Shown: positions 15,461 through 24,652, counted from the stretch's first letter. The stretch: DNA of 64,000 nt from an uncultured Bacteroidales bacterium (GCA_944323245.1 CALURT010000016.1:1-64000), one strand, 5' to 3'. Numbers and translations: made by a program. The notes: a model not told the origin generated them from the letters alone.

Positions 15461-16224
15461 ATGTCAAGTCTATACAATTTCCAACAGAAAAAAGTCATCA
15501 GCCGGCGCATAGCGGAAGTTTCGTATATCGACAGATACCGGCAGCTTCTGAAGGCCGTGAAATCCCCGGCGGCGGGCAGGAAGATGCTCGACAGGCAGAT
15601 GCTGGCGGTATCCCTTGTGTATGAGCTTTTGGCGTATTATTCCGAATTCCAGATAGTGGAACTGGCGGCGCAGCCCGGAATGCAAGATCCTGTGTCCGTA
15701 TCATCTCCCAAGCCGCAACCATTAAAAAAAAAGACTCGAAATTCGAGCAGTACCCGCACATCCGCTGGCTTGACATGGACAACGAGCTTGTCAGGACTGC
15801 GGACAGCATATTCACGGACCGTGTCAATCTTTACCACAGGCTTCAGGACCTTGAAAAAAGCATTGACGGGCAGCCGGAAGTAGACAGCAGCGTACTTGAG
15901 TCGATTGTATTGCTTTCCATCCGGAACGAACTGTGCTTCTCTGAACTGAAGTCATTCAACGATACAGGCAAGTTCATCGGGAAGCATCCGTTCATCAGGC
16001 AGAAAGACGAAAGGCAGCGGGTGGCGGAACTGATCCGGTCTGATCCTGACCGCTATTTCGGTGAGCGAAAGAACATAGAACTGAATATCACCCGGTACTC
16101 TTCCCAACTTAACGGGAAGAAAGTCTCACAGGAGCAGAAAGACCGGGCTAAATCCAATCTTGAGAAATTCAAAACCATGCTCCGGCTTTATAAGGAAGTA
16201 TTCAATGAATTCGTGAAGCGATGA
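15461..16224 (+). CDS. Probable tail assembly chaperone made by -1 frameshifting
   Basis: Frame 1 starts at ATG 15461 (MSSLYNFQQKKVISRRIAEV) and has good coding character to codon 91, after which its continuation to 15883 is Ser/Thr/Arg-rich nonsense. The -1 frame takes over at the A9 tract and reads DSKFEQYPHIRWLDMDNELV onward to 16224 with normal composition. The junction has the heptamer A AAA AAG (15727-15733). The shifted product would have about 254 residues and the unshifted one 140. Position after the presumed tail tube gene recalls lambda G/GT. An assembly error in the A-run would look the same, but the exact slippery heptamer argues for programmed shifting. Confidence 0.6.
15724..15748 (+). 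promoter_or_regulatory. Programmed -1 frameshift site
   Basis: Nine As and a G (15724-15733) include A AAA AAG in register with the zero frame, the heptamer used in E. coli dnaX. A small hairpin, CTCGA/TCGAG around AAT, follows at 15735-15747 and could slow ribosomes, though it is unusually close. Confidence 0.65.
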
Positions 16225-16535
16225 TACAGGGATATACCGAAGAATTAGTGGCCTCGATGAAGGATTTCGCCGTCATCGGTCTGTCTCCGGCCCAGATAGC
16301 CGAAAGGTTGGGTTTGGGAGGCCCCGAAAGACGACGGTTCATCCGGGACGCCTCCGATGAAGAGCATCCCCTCGGCAAAGAATACCTCAAATCGGCGTCA
16401 CACCATAAAGACGATATAGATGCAGCATTGAACATGGCGGCGACAAAAGGGGATGCGAAAGCCTTGCGCTTGGAATACGAACTGAGACATCAGGACAGAG
16501 TGGATGAACTGAAACGTAAACTTTTCGGGATATGA
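16221..16535 (+). CDS. HTH protein, possible terminase small-subunit component
   Basis: This 104-residue protein has an N-terminal helix-turn-helix (VIGLSPAQIAERLGLGGPER) and a helical remainder rich in charges (DIDAALNMAATKGDAKALRL). It overlaps both neighbours by four bases and lies two genes before the large terminase. Such HTH proteins commonly recognise packaging sites. The next gene is a second candidate for the small subunit. Confidence 0.55.
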   Translation: MIQGYTEELVASMKDFAVIGLSPAQIAERLGLGGPERRRFIRDASDEEHPLGKEYLKSASHHKDDIDAALNMAATKGDAKALRLEYELRHQDRVDELKRKLFGI

Positions 16536-17176
16536 AGGAAGACAGGCTGACAATACTCCGTAAATACAGCGTCGATGACCTGCAGCAGTTCCTGCAGACC
16601 AGGGCATCGTCTGTCATACGTGCCGATATGCAGGAATACATACTGCAGTTGGACACCGTGGCCCGGCTAATGCACAGGAACAGCCTGTCGGTCCGTGCAT
16701 CGGTGGAACAGCTGCGCAAGGAGTGGCCGGAGCTTACGGTCTCCCAGGCCCGGGGCATATATTACGATGCCTTGGACTATTATTATTTCGACGATGATTC
16801 CTCGGCGAAGTCTTGGGACATGGTCTATGCCGACCAGTTGGAAGACCTGAAGACATTGGCCATCGCAGCTGACAAATTCGACGTGGCTTTCAAGTGCATA
16901 GTGAAAGCGCACGAGCTCCGCACCAAGGTGCGGGAATCTGAGGCACATGACTGGCAGGCTCCGGTATTTCTGATAAATGTCAATGTGAAGCCTGAGGATC
17001 TCGGCTACGAGTCCCGGAAGGTGGCGGACATAGCCCGGAGGGCGGAAGACCGCAAGTACCGGGAAATGATCATGTCATTGGAGACCACCGACAAGGAAAA
17101 GGAAAGGCTGCTGCGTGAAGCAGGGGTACATACCGTGGAGCCAGAAAAGAAGGAGGAATGCGATGAAGAGATCTGA
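16532..17176 (+). CDS. Possible terminase small subunit
   Basis: The protein has 214 residues, starts in a four-base overlap with the previous gene and ends overlapping the large terminase start. An N-terminal HTH-like region (VRASVEQLRKEWPELTVSQA) is followed by a long helical segment (LEDLKTLAIAADKFDVAFKC) typical of oligomerising packaging proteins, and a charged tail. Position directly before the large terminase supports a small-subunit role. It could also be an adaptor. Confidence 0.55.
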   Translation: MKEDRLTILRKYSVDDLQQFLQTRASSVIRADMQEYILQLDTVARLMHRNSLSVRASVEQLRKEWPELTVSQARGIYYDALDYYYFDDDSSAKSWDMVYADQLEDLKTLAIAADKFDVAFKCIVKAHELRTKVRESEAHDWQAPVFLINVNVKPEDLGYESRKVADIARRAEDRKYREMIMSLETTDKEKERLLREAGVHTVEPEKKEECDEEI

Positions 17177-18866
17177 TCCTGTCGAAATGTACATGAACAA
17201 GGTCCAGGCATTGGCCAATGCCGTGGATCCGAACAAGCTGATAGGAGCCCTCGGGCGTGGTACCGGAAAGACGACCGGAATCACCGCTCCGAGGGCTTTG
17301 CGTGTGGCCTCCCTTATGCCCCGTGAAATCTCCATTATCTCGCACAATTCGTTTGTCGCCCTGATGACGAATGTCATTCCGGTACTTCTGAGTGCGTTCC
17401 GACAGGAGATAAAGATGCCGGACGGGAGCACCCGGCCGATGCTTCAGGAGGGTTTCGATTTCGTGGTCGGGGAAAAGGATCTGCCGCACCATTTCCAGAA
17501 GCCCCGGTATCCTATACTTGAACCGGAAAGATGCATAGTCTTCGCCAATGGCCATGTACTCCGGGCTGTGGCCGTGGACAGATCGGACTCCATCGCCGGT
17601 TCGTCCATAGTTCACGGCATATTCGAGGAGATGAAGTATTCGAACGGGGAGAAGCTCCGTTCCCGGATTATTCCGGCCATACGCACCTCAAGGATAGGTG
17701 CCGGATCGGATGCCCATAAATGCCATCTGCATGGCGGCATCACAGGCGTATCCGACATCGGCCGGGTCAGCATTGGGGAGGATAACTGGTTCACCGAATA
17801 CGAGGATCAGATGGACAGTGACCTTATCACAGACATCCTTTCATTGGCGTTGTATGTCAACCGGGCACAGGTCAACATACATAACGGGGAGAAAATCCGC
17901 ATATCGGAGTCGATAGTGAAGAAATGGACTCCGCTTCTTACGGAGCTCCGGAAGTCCGCTGTACTGTATATCCGGGCCAGTACGTTCATAAACCGGGATG
18001 TCCTCGGATTCGACTATTTCCAGACGCAGAAGGATATCCTGACCATGTCGGAATTCCTCAGTTCGATATGCTCCATCGGGGACAGGAACCGGGACAATCT
18101 GTTTTTCGACCTTTGGGATGAATCCCGGCATACTTACGAAGACAGCTACAGGTATGAGGCTATCGACAGGATCACCCTGAAAGAATCCGTCAGTATCGAT
18201 GCGGGATTCCTGAAGTATTACAACAGGACTGACAAGATCCTGCTCGGCTATGACCCGGGCAATTTCGCTTCCATGGTGGCTGCGCAGGAAGATGTCAGGG
18301 CGAACACACTCAGAGTCCTGAAAGAATTTTTCGTATATCCTCCGGAAGACATTCCGGATTTGGCCCGGCAGTTCAACTCATACTTCGGCCCGTCGGCCCG
18401 TAACCGGCGCATAGACCTGTACTATGACCGGGCAGGAAACAGGAAGAATGACAAGAGGGCGAACGAGACGGATGCCCAGGCCCTGAAGTCCGCCTTGGAG
18501 TCATACGGTTGGAGTGTCCGGTTGAAGAACCTCGGGCAGCGGACGATTTTCTACTGGGAGCATTACAGGCTGTGGAAGCGGATTCTTTCCGAATTGGAGC
18601 GCTCGGTACCCAAGCTCCGCATCGATGCCAACGAATGCCCGAATCTGGTTTCGGCCATGTACTGTTGCAAGAAAGTTCCCGGGTCCACTCCCGTTGAACT
18701 CGACAAGACTCCGGAAAAGAAGGTCCGGATTGACCTGCAGGCGGGGCTTACACCGCAGATCCCGTCGGCATTGACATATCTTGTCTGGGGTTTGTATTCG
18801 AAGTTCTTCCCGGGCATGAGCGAGCATTACAATGCTGCCGGAAGCCTGCCGAATCTGAGTATCTGA
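17163..18866 (+). CDS. Terminase large subunit
   Basis: The protein has 567 residues. The ATPase Walker A is GRGTGKTT (31-38). The C-terminal RNase H-like nuclease has its first acidic strand at LLGYDPGNFASMV (about 361-373) and a second at LYYDRAGNR (about 418-426). Together they package DNA into proheads through the portal. The start ATG 17163 gives the usual short lead before Walker A; an upstream ATG at 17115 lies deep in the previous gene. A 270-base stretch without genes follows. Confidence 0.85.
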   Translation: MKRSDPVEMYMNKVQALANAVDPNKLIGALGRGTGKTTGITAPRALRVASLMPREISIISHNSFVALMTNVIPVLLSAFRQEIKMPDGSTRPMLQEGFDFVVGEKDLPHHFQKPRYPILEPERCIVFANGHVLRAVAVDRSDSIAGSSIVHGIFEEMKYSNGEKLRSRIIPAIRTSRIGAGSDAHKCHLHGGITGVSDIGRVSIGEDNWFTEYEDQMDSDLITDILSLALYVNRAQVNIHNGEKIRISESIVKKWTPLLTELRKSAVLYIRASTFINRDVLGFDYFQTQKDILTMSEFLSSICSIGDRNRDNLFFDLWDESRHTYEDSYRYEAIDRITLKESVSIDAGFLKYYNRTDKILLGYDPGNFASMVAAQEDVRANTLRVLKEFFVYPPEDIPDLARQFNSYFGPSARNRRIDLYYDRAGNRKNDKRANETDAQALKSALESYGWSVRLKNLGQRTIFYWEHYRLWKRILSELERSVPKLRIDANECPNLVSAMYCCKKVPGSTPVELDKTPEKKVRIDLQAGLTPQIPSALTYLVWGLYSKFFPGMSEHYNAAGSLPNLSI

Positions 18867-19136
18867 AGGGCATTTTGTGCATAAAAAGGGCATAAAAAGG
18901 GCAGATTATTTCGGAAAAAAGGGCAATTGTGAGGGGTTTGTGTCATTTATGATTTCATAATGTGCGGATTTTTAGCGTTTTGCTGAAAAATCGGGCCGTT
19001 TTTATAAAAAAGTGCCACAGAAGCCCCCGGCGCCGCTGGTTTCTCGGGTTGCATTACAACGGAAAGATGGCCGGAAATATGACGGGGCTTGTCCTTTCCG
19101 GCGAGCCGGTCGGAAGCTACCTTTGGAAAAAAGAAA
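18867..19136 (+). promoter_or_regulatory. Non-coding interval with promoter before the portal operon
   Basis: No convincing gene is seen. A direct repeat AAAAAGGGCA occurs near 18882-18902, and a -7 box TACCTTTG is at 19118-19125, twelve bases before ATG 19137. This suggests that the portal and connector genes have their own promoter. Confidence 0.5.
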
Positions 19137-19448
19137 ATGGATACGATTCGAGGGACGGATGCGATTGCGATGGCGGAGACGGTGAGCAAGACGGGAGGTG
19201 ATTTCATCATCTCGTTTTTCCCGTTCAGCAGGAAGAAGCCGGTTTCGGGTAAAGTGGGGATGAAGACATACGGGCATTGCACTTGCCGGAAGCCTTTGCC
19301 CCGGGATAAATTCGACATCGACGGCAAGCATTTCTTCCTTTTCATGGACGGGGACGACAAGCCGAAGACATGTTACAGGGTACTGATCCGGTTTATTGCA
19401 TTCTCGACGGACGGATACAAATTGAAACGGGTAATATGGTATGAATAG
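19137..19448 (+). CDS. Hypothetical protein before portal
   Basis: This 103-residue protein begins MDTIRGTDAIAMAETVSKTG, followed by FIISFFPFSRKKPVSGKVGM and a cysteine pair HCTCRKP. ATG 19137 is preferred over 19089 because the promoter box at 19118 lies between them. Its 3' end overlaps the portal start by eight bases. No family recognised. Confidence 0.6.
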   Translation: MDTIRGTDAIAMAETVSKTGGDFIISFFPFSRKKPVSGKVGMKTYGHCTCRKPLPRDKFDIDGKHFFLFMDGDDKPKTCYRVLIRFIAFSTDGYKLKRVIWYE

Positions 19449-20931
19449 ATTCGGTTACATATCGGGTGAAGGATATGCCTTCACTTATCAGATAGGAGAG
19501 ACTCCGGTCGGCTCTGTCGCCGATATATACGACAGGAATGGTCAGATGGTGGGGCTGCGCACGATGACGGCGCAGCGAGTCAGCAAGTATTTCATCTGGC
19601 CGTTCGGCGCAGACAATCTGGAGCCCAACACATGCAAGGCCCTCATCAAGGGAAACAGGCTTCTGCCTTCCCTCATAGAGAAACAGGTGTCGATATTGTA
19701 TGGCAACGGCCCGCAGCTCTACATCCAGCAGAATACCAATGACGGGACCCTTTCCCGGCAGTATGTCAGGAATGAAAGGATACAGGACTGGTTGGACAGT
19801 TGGAGGGAAAACGGGTTGCCCGACAGTTATGAGACCTACCTGAACAAATGTATCAGGTCATATTACTACAGCGAAGGGATATTCTCGAAATGGCATGTTT
19901 CCCGAGGATACAGGGCAGGCCTGTCCGGATTCCTTCCCGTGACAGGGCTTGAACATGTGGATGAACTCCGGTGCCGCATGGCCACCACCAGGAACATCGC
20001 CTTGAAGACAGATGTCGAGGATTCGGATTTCGACAAGGTCATGGTGGGGAACTGGGAATCATGGGCTATTTCCTCCGAATACAAGATATATCCACGGATG
20101 GATTATACGGCCCCGTTGTCAAGGAACAGCGTGATCAGCTACTCGAAGAATCCGAACTACGGCGAGGCTATATACGCCTCCAATGTCTTTTTCGCCGGTA
20201 TCAAGGAGTGGATCAAGGGTTGTAATGCAACTCCTGAATATATTAATTCCTTCCTTGAAAATTCCCTTTCCGCACGCCACCATGTCATAATCCCGAACGG
20301 GTGGATAAGGGTGAAGGAGGACGAACTTCAGCAGCTCTGCGACATCAATGCGAAGTTGGAGGCAGAAGGCCGGCCGCATAGCGAGTTCGCCAAGGTAAAA
20401 ATCGGAACCAAGGAGATAGAGGTCGGCACACAGTACCGCAGCGACCTTTTGAATGAACTTATACAGGCGGAGATGACGAACCTGACGAATTTCCTTGCCG
20501 GGCGGGGCAAGAACCAGGGAAAGACATACGCCACCCGGTCGGTGGTCAACCAGGACGGGAACATCGAGGAATGGAAGATCGAGGAGATCCCGCAGAAGTA
20601 CAAGGAATACATCGAAGCCCTGATATCATACGACAAAAGGGCGGACATGGTGCTTCTTTCGGCCAAAGGCATCGACTCGTCCATATCTAACATTTCATCC
20701 GACGGGGTCATATCGAAATCGGGTTCCGACACGTATTACAATTATCTGGTCTATCTGACCCAGCAGGCCCTCCCGGAGAGTATCATCTGCGCCGATATCA
20801 ACTATGCCATCAGACAGAATTTTCCAGAAGAATACAAGTCCGGAATCAGGCTCGGATTCTACAGGCCGACGGTCAAACGTCAGGAAGATGTGTCTCCGTC
20901 GAACAGAATGTCAAACCAGTCGGAATTATGA
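19441..20931 (+). CDS. Portal protein
   Basis: The 496-residue protein has the general layout of phage portals. The N-terminal region is followed by an acidic wing (VGNWESWAISSEYKIYPRMD), a long helical stretch (SDLLNELIQAEMTNLTNFLA), and a crown-like end with VSPSNRMS. Size, position after the large terminase and before head-tail connectors, and four-base overlap with the next gene support the call. The portal dodecamer is the DNA entry vertex. Confidence 0.7.
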   Translation: MNRFGYISGEGYAFTYQIGETPVGSVADIYDRNGQMVGLRTMTAQRVSKYFIWPFGADNLEPNTCKALIKGNRLLPSLIEKQVSILYGNGPQLYIQQNTNDGTLSRQYVRNERIQDWLDSWRENGLPDSYETYLNKCIRSYYYSEGIFSKWHVSRGYRAGLSGFLPVTGLEHVDELRCRMATTRNIALKTDVEDSDFDKVMVGNWESWAISSEYKIYPRMDYTAPLSRNSVISYSKNPNYGEAIYASNVFFAGIKEWIKGCNATPEYINSFLENSLSARHHVIIPNGWIRVKEDELQQLCDINAKLEAEGRPHSEFAKVKIGTKEIEVGTQYRSDLLNELIQAEMTNLTNFLAGRGKNQGKTYATRSVVNQDGNIEEWKIEEIPQKYKEYIEALISYDKRADMVLLSAKGIDSSISNISSDGVISKSGSDTYYNYLVYLTQQALPESIICADINYAIRQNFPEEYKSGIRLGFYRPTVKRQEDVSPSNRMSNQSEL

Positions 20932-21812
20932 AAGCAATAGATTTGTTTACAGGATTGGATGATTTCATCCGCTATGCGGACGGACTTCTCCCGGATACCA
21001 CATACGAGCAGCTTGCCCCGTCCATCAGGGCGGTCACTTTGGACATAATGGACCTGATCACGGCTGAAGTGTACATTGTATTGAGCGGGGTGGGTGATGA
21101 AGGCGACTCTTTGTATGAGGGATTGGAGTTTCTGAAATCCGCCGTGGCCACAGGTACGTTGTATAAGTATGCCATCTTCGCCACCGTGAAGCGGAATGGA
21201 GCGGAAAATTCACTGTACAAGTACCAGCATGAAGAGATCAAGCAGCACCATATCGATGCTTATTGGAAAGCCATGGACCGGCTGCTCTCGTGGCTCGATA
21301 CCCATGCTGCAGAAGTGAAGTGGCGGGACAAGGACGATCATGAACATTCGTTTCTCGACACTGACGTATATAAACAGCGGCAACTGCTTCCTGTAAAGTC
21401 TGCCGATGAATTTGACTATTATTTCGGTATTGACAAGAGCTCGTTTTTCTTCTCGAAGATCCAGTACCTTATCAGGACTGTCTGGCAGATGAAGATACTC
21501 CCTGTTATCCGGAACTCGAAAGACAAAACCGTTTTGGATTTAGCCAAGAGATCGCTCTGCTACCAGGTGATGGCCAAGGCCGTGATGCAGTTCGACGTTA
21601 CCGAGCTTCCCCGCTCCGTCAGGTATGATTTCAACCATGAATATACCAAAGGAACGTCCATGCAGACCCGGGAAAACCTGTACGCTCAGCTCATGGCCGA
21701 TGTGGACGGCTGGACACGGTCGATCGAGAACATCATGGCTGTCGGTGCCGGTTCCGCATCGGTGCAGTCGAATTACAACGATGAGAAGAACAAGCACTAC
21801 ACCATACTATGA
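20928..21812 (+). CDS. Head-tail connector-like protein
   Basis: The protein has 294 residues, overlapping both neighbours (ATGA). A helical N-terminus (LDDFIRYADGLLPDTTYEQL) and a C-terminal helical bundle (VLDLAKRSLCYQVMAKAVMQ) resemble adaptor proteins of Bacteroidetes phages placed after the portal. It probably joins the portal ring to the tail. The exact family was not recognised. Confidence 0.5.
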   Translation: MKAIDLFTGLDDFIRYADGLLPDTTYEQLAPSIRAVTLDIMDLITAEVYIVLSGVGDEGDSLYEGLEFLKSAVATGTLYKYAIFATVKRNGAENSLYKYQHEEIKQHHIDAYWKAMDRLLSWLDTHAAEVKWRDKDDHEHSFLDTDVYKQRQLLPVKSADEFDYYFGIDKSSFFFSKIQYLIRTVWQMKILPVIRNSKDKTVLDLAKRSLCYQVMAKAVMQFDVTELPRSVRYDFNHEYTKGTSMQTRENLYAQLMADVDGWTRSIENIMAVGAGSASVQSNYNDEKNKHYTIL

Positions 21813-22711
21813 TCACGATAAGGTTTAGCAGGCACTCATACCGGGTTCCTGACCGGTGGGATGATTTCTCTCAGGGGAATGCGGAGAAGTTCGTAAGGCT
21901 CTGCCATGCTTTCGACCTTTTCGAGACAGGTGCAATTGATTTCCGGACGTTGGAGGCCGGAGTAGCGGCTTCTCTTCTCGGGATGGATGCCACGATGGTT
22001 CCGAAGCAGAACGGTATCCTGGTCGAAAATATTTTCAGGCTGACGGAAAAGCTGCACTTTCCGTATAGGTTCCATGACAATGAAGACGAAAGCCGAACGG
22101 TATCCGTCAATGTGATCTTGAGGGTCAATCTTCTGCCGGAGCTCCACCGGGTCAAGGGCTACAGGTTCCGTATCACGAATGAAGGGATGGTAGATTGTGA
22201 TCTCACTGCCGAACAATACGTGGATGCGTTGTCTCTGATGGAGCTGTACACGTCATCGAGAAAAGCGGAAGTTTTGGATGAACTGTTCAAGGTGCTTTAC
22301 GGAGGCTCGGATAGGGGCTCATTTTGGGGCTCAAATAGGGGCTCATCGGTGCTCCGGAAAATCCCGAGGGTTTACAAAATAGCAGTGTATTACAATTTCC
22401 GCGGTATCCTTGAATGGCTGAAAGTGCTTCCTGATTTCAGAATGATATTTGCCACATCCGGGAAGAAAACTAACGCTTCCAGCCCTCTCGGTCTGTCCGG
22501 GTCGATATTCACCTTGTCCAAATCCGGTTACGGGACGCTGCAGGAAATCCGAAGCCTTGACCTGATGTCTTATCTTGGTGCCTTGGTGCAATTGAACATC
22601 GACGGGATATATTCCCTTCAGACGGCAGGACTGAAGCCCGGAGAAATAGCAGAGAAGATGAATCTTCCCATGGAATGCGTGCTGCCTTATATTACGGAAA
22701 AAACAGAATGA
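21809..22711 (+). CDS. Phage structural/accessory protein of the connector block
   Basis: This 300-residue protein begins MITIRFSRHSYRVPDRWDDF. Residues near 170-185 contain a Gly/Ser-rich low-complexity run (GGSDRGSFWGSNRGSSV) produced by the imperfect DNA repeat GGGGCTCATTTTGGGGCTCA near 22314. The C-terminal part (LKPGEIAEKMNLPMECVLPY) looks like a helix-turn-helix. It is tightly coupled to both neighbours. Function unknown; possibly a tail chaperone or completion protein. Confidence 0.5.
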   Translation: MITIRFSRHSYRVPDRWDDFSQGNAEKFVRLCHAFDLFETGAIDFRTLEAGVAASLLGMDATMVPKQNGILVENIFRLTEKLHFPYRFHDNEDESRTVSVNVILRVNLLPELHRVKGYRFRITNEGMVDCDLTAEQYVDALSLMELYTSSRKAEVLDELFKVLYGGSDRGSFWGSNRGSSVLRKIPRVYKIAVYYNFRGILEWLKVLPDFRMIFATSGKKTNASSPLGLSGSIFTLSKSGYGTLQEIRSLDLMSYLGALVQLNIDGIYSLQTAGLKPGEIAEKMNLPMECVLPYITEKTE

Positions 22712-23250
22712 AAATGTCGATACTGAAGAAACTCTTCCTATATTCCTCGCAGTTCGTCTCGAAAGAGGGCGTACAGAGGCTTTTTGTGTTGAATACCGGG
22801 CACGACTATACGCAGCTTCAGACGGAGGCGGTGGACGTTCCCGATACATTCAGAAATCCGGATATCACGGATTTCATTTTCGGAGTCGATGACCGGGCTG
22901 TCACGCAGCGAATTTCACAGGTAAAGGGTCTGTATCTTTTCGTGGACTATTCAGCCATAACCTCATCCATAAGTACCGTCGACGTGAAGACGGACTCTTT
23001 CCATGTGGCCATGACGGTGGCCCGGCCTTCTCCGGAAGATCAGGACCAGGCCACGGAAATGATATGGCAGGACCGGGCTCTCGATGCCATGACGGCCATC
23101 CGCCGCCGGATGCGTGACGACTTCGATGACGGTAATCCGGTTTTCTGGCTCAAGTTCCCGACCACCATGCAGCCGTTTGTCGCCCATGCCCTTGCCAACT
23201 CCCTCGGCTGGACCATGGAATTCGACATCCAGGGCATCGATATGGTGTGA
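22708..23250 (+). CDS. Tail completion/terminator-like protein
   Basis: The protein has 180 residues. ATG 22708 overlaps the previous stop. Mixed alpha/beta sequence (LYLFVDYSAITSSISTVDVK; FHVAMTVARPSPEDQDQATE) with IWQDRALDAMTAIRRRM and a final strand resembles small tail terminator or completion proteins that come after connectors. The call rests on position and size. Confidence 0.45.
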   Translation: MKMSILKKLFLYSSQFVSKEGVQRLFVLNTGHDYTQLQTEAVDVPDTFRNPDITDFIFGVDDRAVTQRISQVKGLYLFVDYSAITSSISTVDVKTDSFHVAMTVARPSPEDQDQATEMIWQDRALDAMTAIRRRMRDDFDDGNPVFWLKFPTTMQPFVAHALANSLGWTMEFDIQGIDMV

Positions 23251-23305
23251 TTTCAATACTTTGTTTTGTCGAAGCGTATTTCTATATTTGCAAAAACTAA
23301 TAAAA

Positions 23306-23677
23306 ATGTGCGAACAGGAATTGGAACTTATCAGTACGAACACATTGCTGCTTAAACTTGAAGAGCAATCCAGTGTTGTAGTATTGGTTGATGATATAGA
23401 AGGTAATGCTTATTTTACTTTTAAGGTAGTAAAAGCAGAGTCCGGAAATAAAGCACGTACTTGGTGGATTAACGTCGATGAATTCCATGCGGACGTTATA
23501 ATTGAAATCCAGCCGGATTCCGTTACCCGTTTCCCGAATCCGATAGACATAGGTACCTATCATAAAGACAGACGACTATATATGGGTGTCGTTGTACAAC
23601 CTGCTGCTCCGGAGGAAGACCTGTATAACGTTATTGTAAGTTTTTATACCGATAAGATCAGCCATGGCAATAACTAA
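23306..23677 (+). CDS. Accessory protein in an AT-rich insert
   Basis: A box TATATTTG at 23283-23290 lies just ahead of ATG 23306. The 123-residue product (MCEQELELISTNTLLLKLEE) is acidic and beta-rich, with no recognisable motif. Base composition is clearly more AT-rich than the flanking structural genes. Its end overlaps the membrane gene 23664, forming a two-gene unit closed by a terminator: a moron-like cargo inside the structural block. Confidence 0.55.
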   Translation: MCEQELELISTNTLLLKLEEQSSVVVLVDDIEGNAYFTFKVVKAESGNKARTWWINVDEFHADVIIEIQPDSVTRFPNPIDIGTYHKDRRLYMGVVVQPAAPEEDLYNVIVSFYTDKISHGNN

Positions 23678-24026
23678 AAACAGAGACAGGGTTCTGGTTG
23701 AAAATGTGATTGATAATGCTTCGGCAAATCTGATAAAGATTACTGAAGATAAATTAAATGTCATATTGTTGAAAAATGTACCGAAACTACGGAAACCTCA
23801 GGAAATAATCAATCCTATTGCGTTATTGCTATCATTGCTGACAACTATTCTGACCGCAGAATTCAAGGATAAATTCGGGCTTTCAGCAGAGTTCTGGAAA
23901 GCCTTATTTGTCGTGGCGCTGATAGTTTCCATCTTTTACCTTTTATATTGTATATGGAACATCATATTCAACAGGAGTTCTATAGATTCCATCCTGAAAG
24001 AGATTACGAATAAACGTAACGGATAA
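23664..24026 (+). CDS. Small membrane protein in an AT-rich insert
   Basis: The protein has 120 residues with two adjacent transmembrane helices near 50-66 (IINPIALLLSLLTTILTA) and 76-98 (FWKALFVVALIVSIFYLLYC), flanked by charged cytoplasmic ends. It overlaps the preceding AT-rich gene by 14 bases. Small two-helix proteins like this in prophages often alter the host envelope or exclude other phages, but no family can be named. Confidence 0.55.
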   Translation: MAITKNRDRVLVENVIDNASANLIKITEDKLNVILLKNVPKLRKPQEIINPIALLLSLLTTILTAEFKDKFGLSAEFWKALFVVALIVSIFYLLYCIWNIIFNRSSIDSILKEITNKRNG

Positions 24027-24051
24027 TTTATCCGAATGTAATGAAGATTGC

Positions 24052-24092
24052 CGTATGCCGGACTGTGAAAGCGGTACGGCATACGTTTTTTT
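24052..24092 (+). terminator. Intrinsic terminator of the AT-rich insert
   Basis: CGTATGCCG (24052-24060) pairs perfectly with CGGCATACG (24077-24085), followed by seven Ts. Confidence 0.85.
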
Positions 24093-24115
24093 ATTGCAAA
24101 TCCAAAAATGTTTCT

Positions 24116-24319
24116 TACCTTTGCTCTCGCAAATCAAAATACTAAACGTTAAAATCTATCTTTTCCTGTCGGATGTGTATATTCCAAGGAAATAGATGAT
24201 TGCCCTGTATATGGTGGTTTTCTGCACGGGAAACTGTGTAGACAATATCCGACAGAAATGTTTAGTATTGGTTTGCCCACCTATAGTACAGGGCTTTCAT
24301 CGTAATATTAAGTATTATG
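24116..24319 (+). promoter_or_regulatory. Structured RNA leader C with promoter
   Basis: This is the third copy of the leader: box TACCTTTG 24116-24123, S1 24129-24150, S2 24259-24276, S3 24319-24336. S2 is the exact 18-base reverse complement of S3, which starts at the G of the ATG. The conserved GCCCTGTA/TACAGGGC stem is kept, and the CTGCCG/CGGCAG stem of copies A and B becomes CTGTCGG/CCGACAG, a compensatory change. The gene controlled here is unrelated to those of copies A and B. Confidence 0.75.
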
Positions 24320-24652
24320 CAAACCAATACTAAACAGAAATTCAGCACGAAGGTGCTGAAGGAAGCAAAGGAAGTCCTCAGGGGACTCCAGGAACAGACA
24401 GCGGAGATGGAGGGAGCGCTATCCCTTCTTTCCCTCATGAACGACGGGGCAGAAGGCCCGTTCGACCGGTCCATCATCCGGGAATGCTCGGAGCTGATCA
24501 CCGTATTCAACCGTCTGATGCACGAGCAGGAAGCCAAGTTGCGCCACATGCAGATGATGCAGATCGCCGTCTCCAAGGCGGAACGGGAATACGGCCGTTG
24601 GCAGAAAAGTATAAGATCAGTATCGAAACCGAACAATGCTTTCAAGAATTAG
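24317..24652 (+). CDS. Helical coiled-coil phage protein under leader C
   Basis: This 111-residue, almost wholly helical protein contains EAKEVLRGLQEQTAEMEGAL and HEQEAKLRHMQMMQIAVSKA, consistent with a coiled coil. Its first six codons form S3 of leader C. It has no similarity to the two other leader-controlled genes, so the RNA leader is a portable regulatory cassette. Function unknown. Confidence 0.65.
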   Translation: MQTNTKQKFSTKVLKEAKEVLRGLQEQTAEMEGALSLLSLMNDGAEGPFDRSIIRECSELITVFNRLMHEQEAKLRHMQMMQIAVSKAEREYGRWQKSIRSVSKPNNAFKN

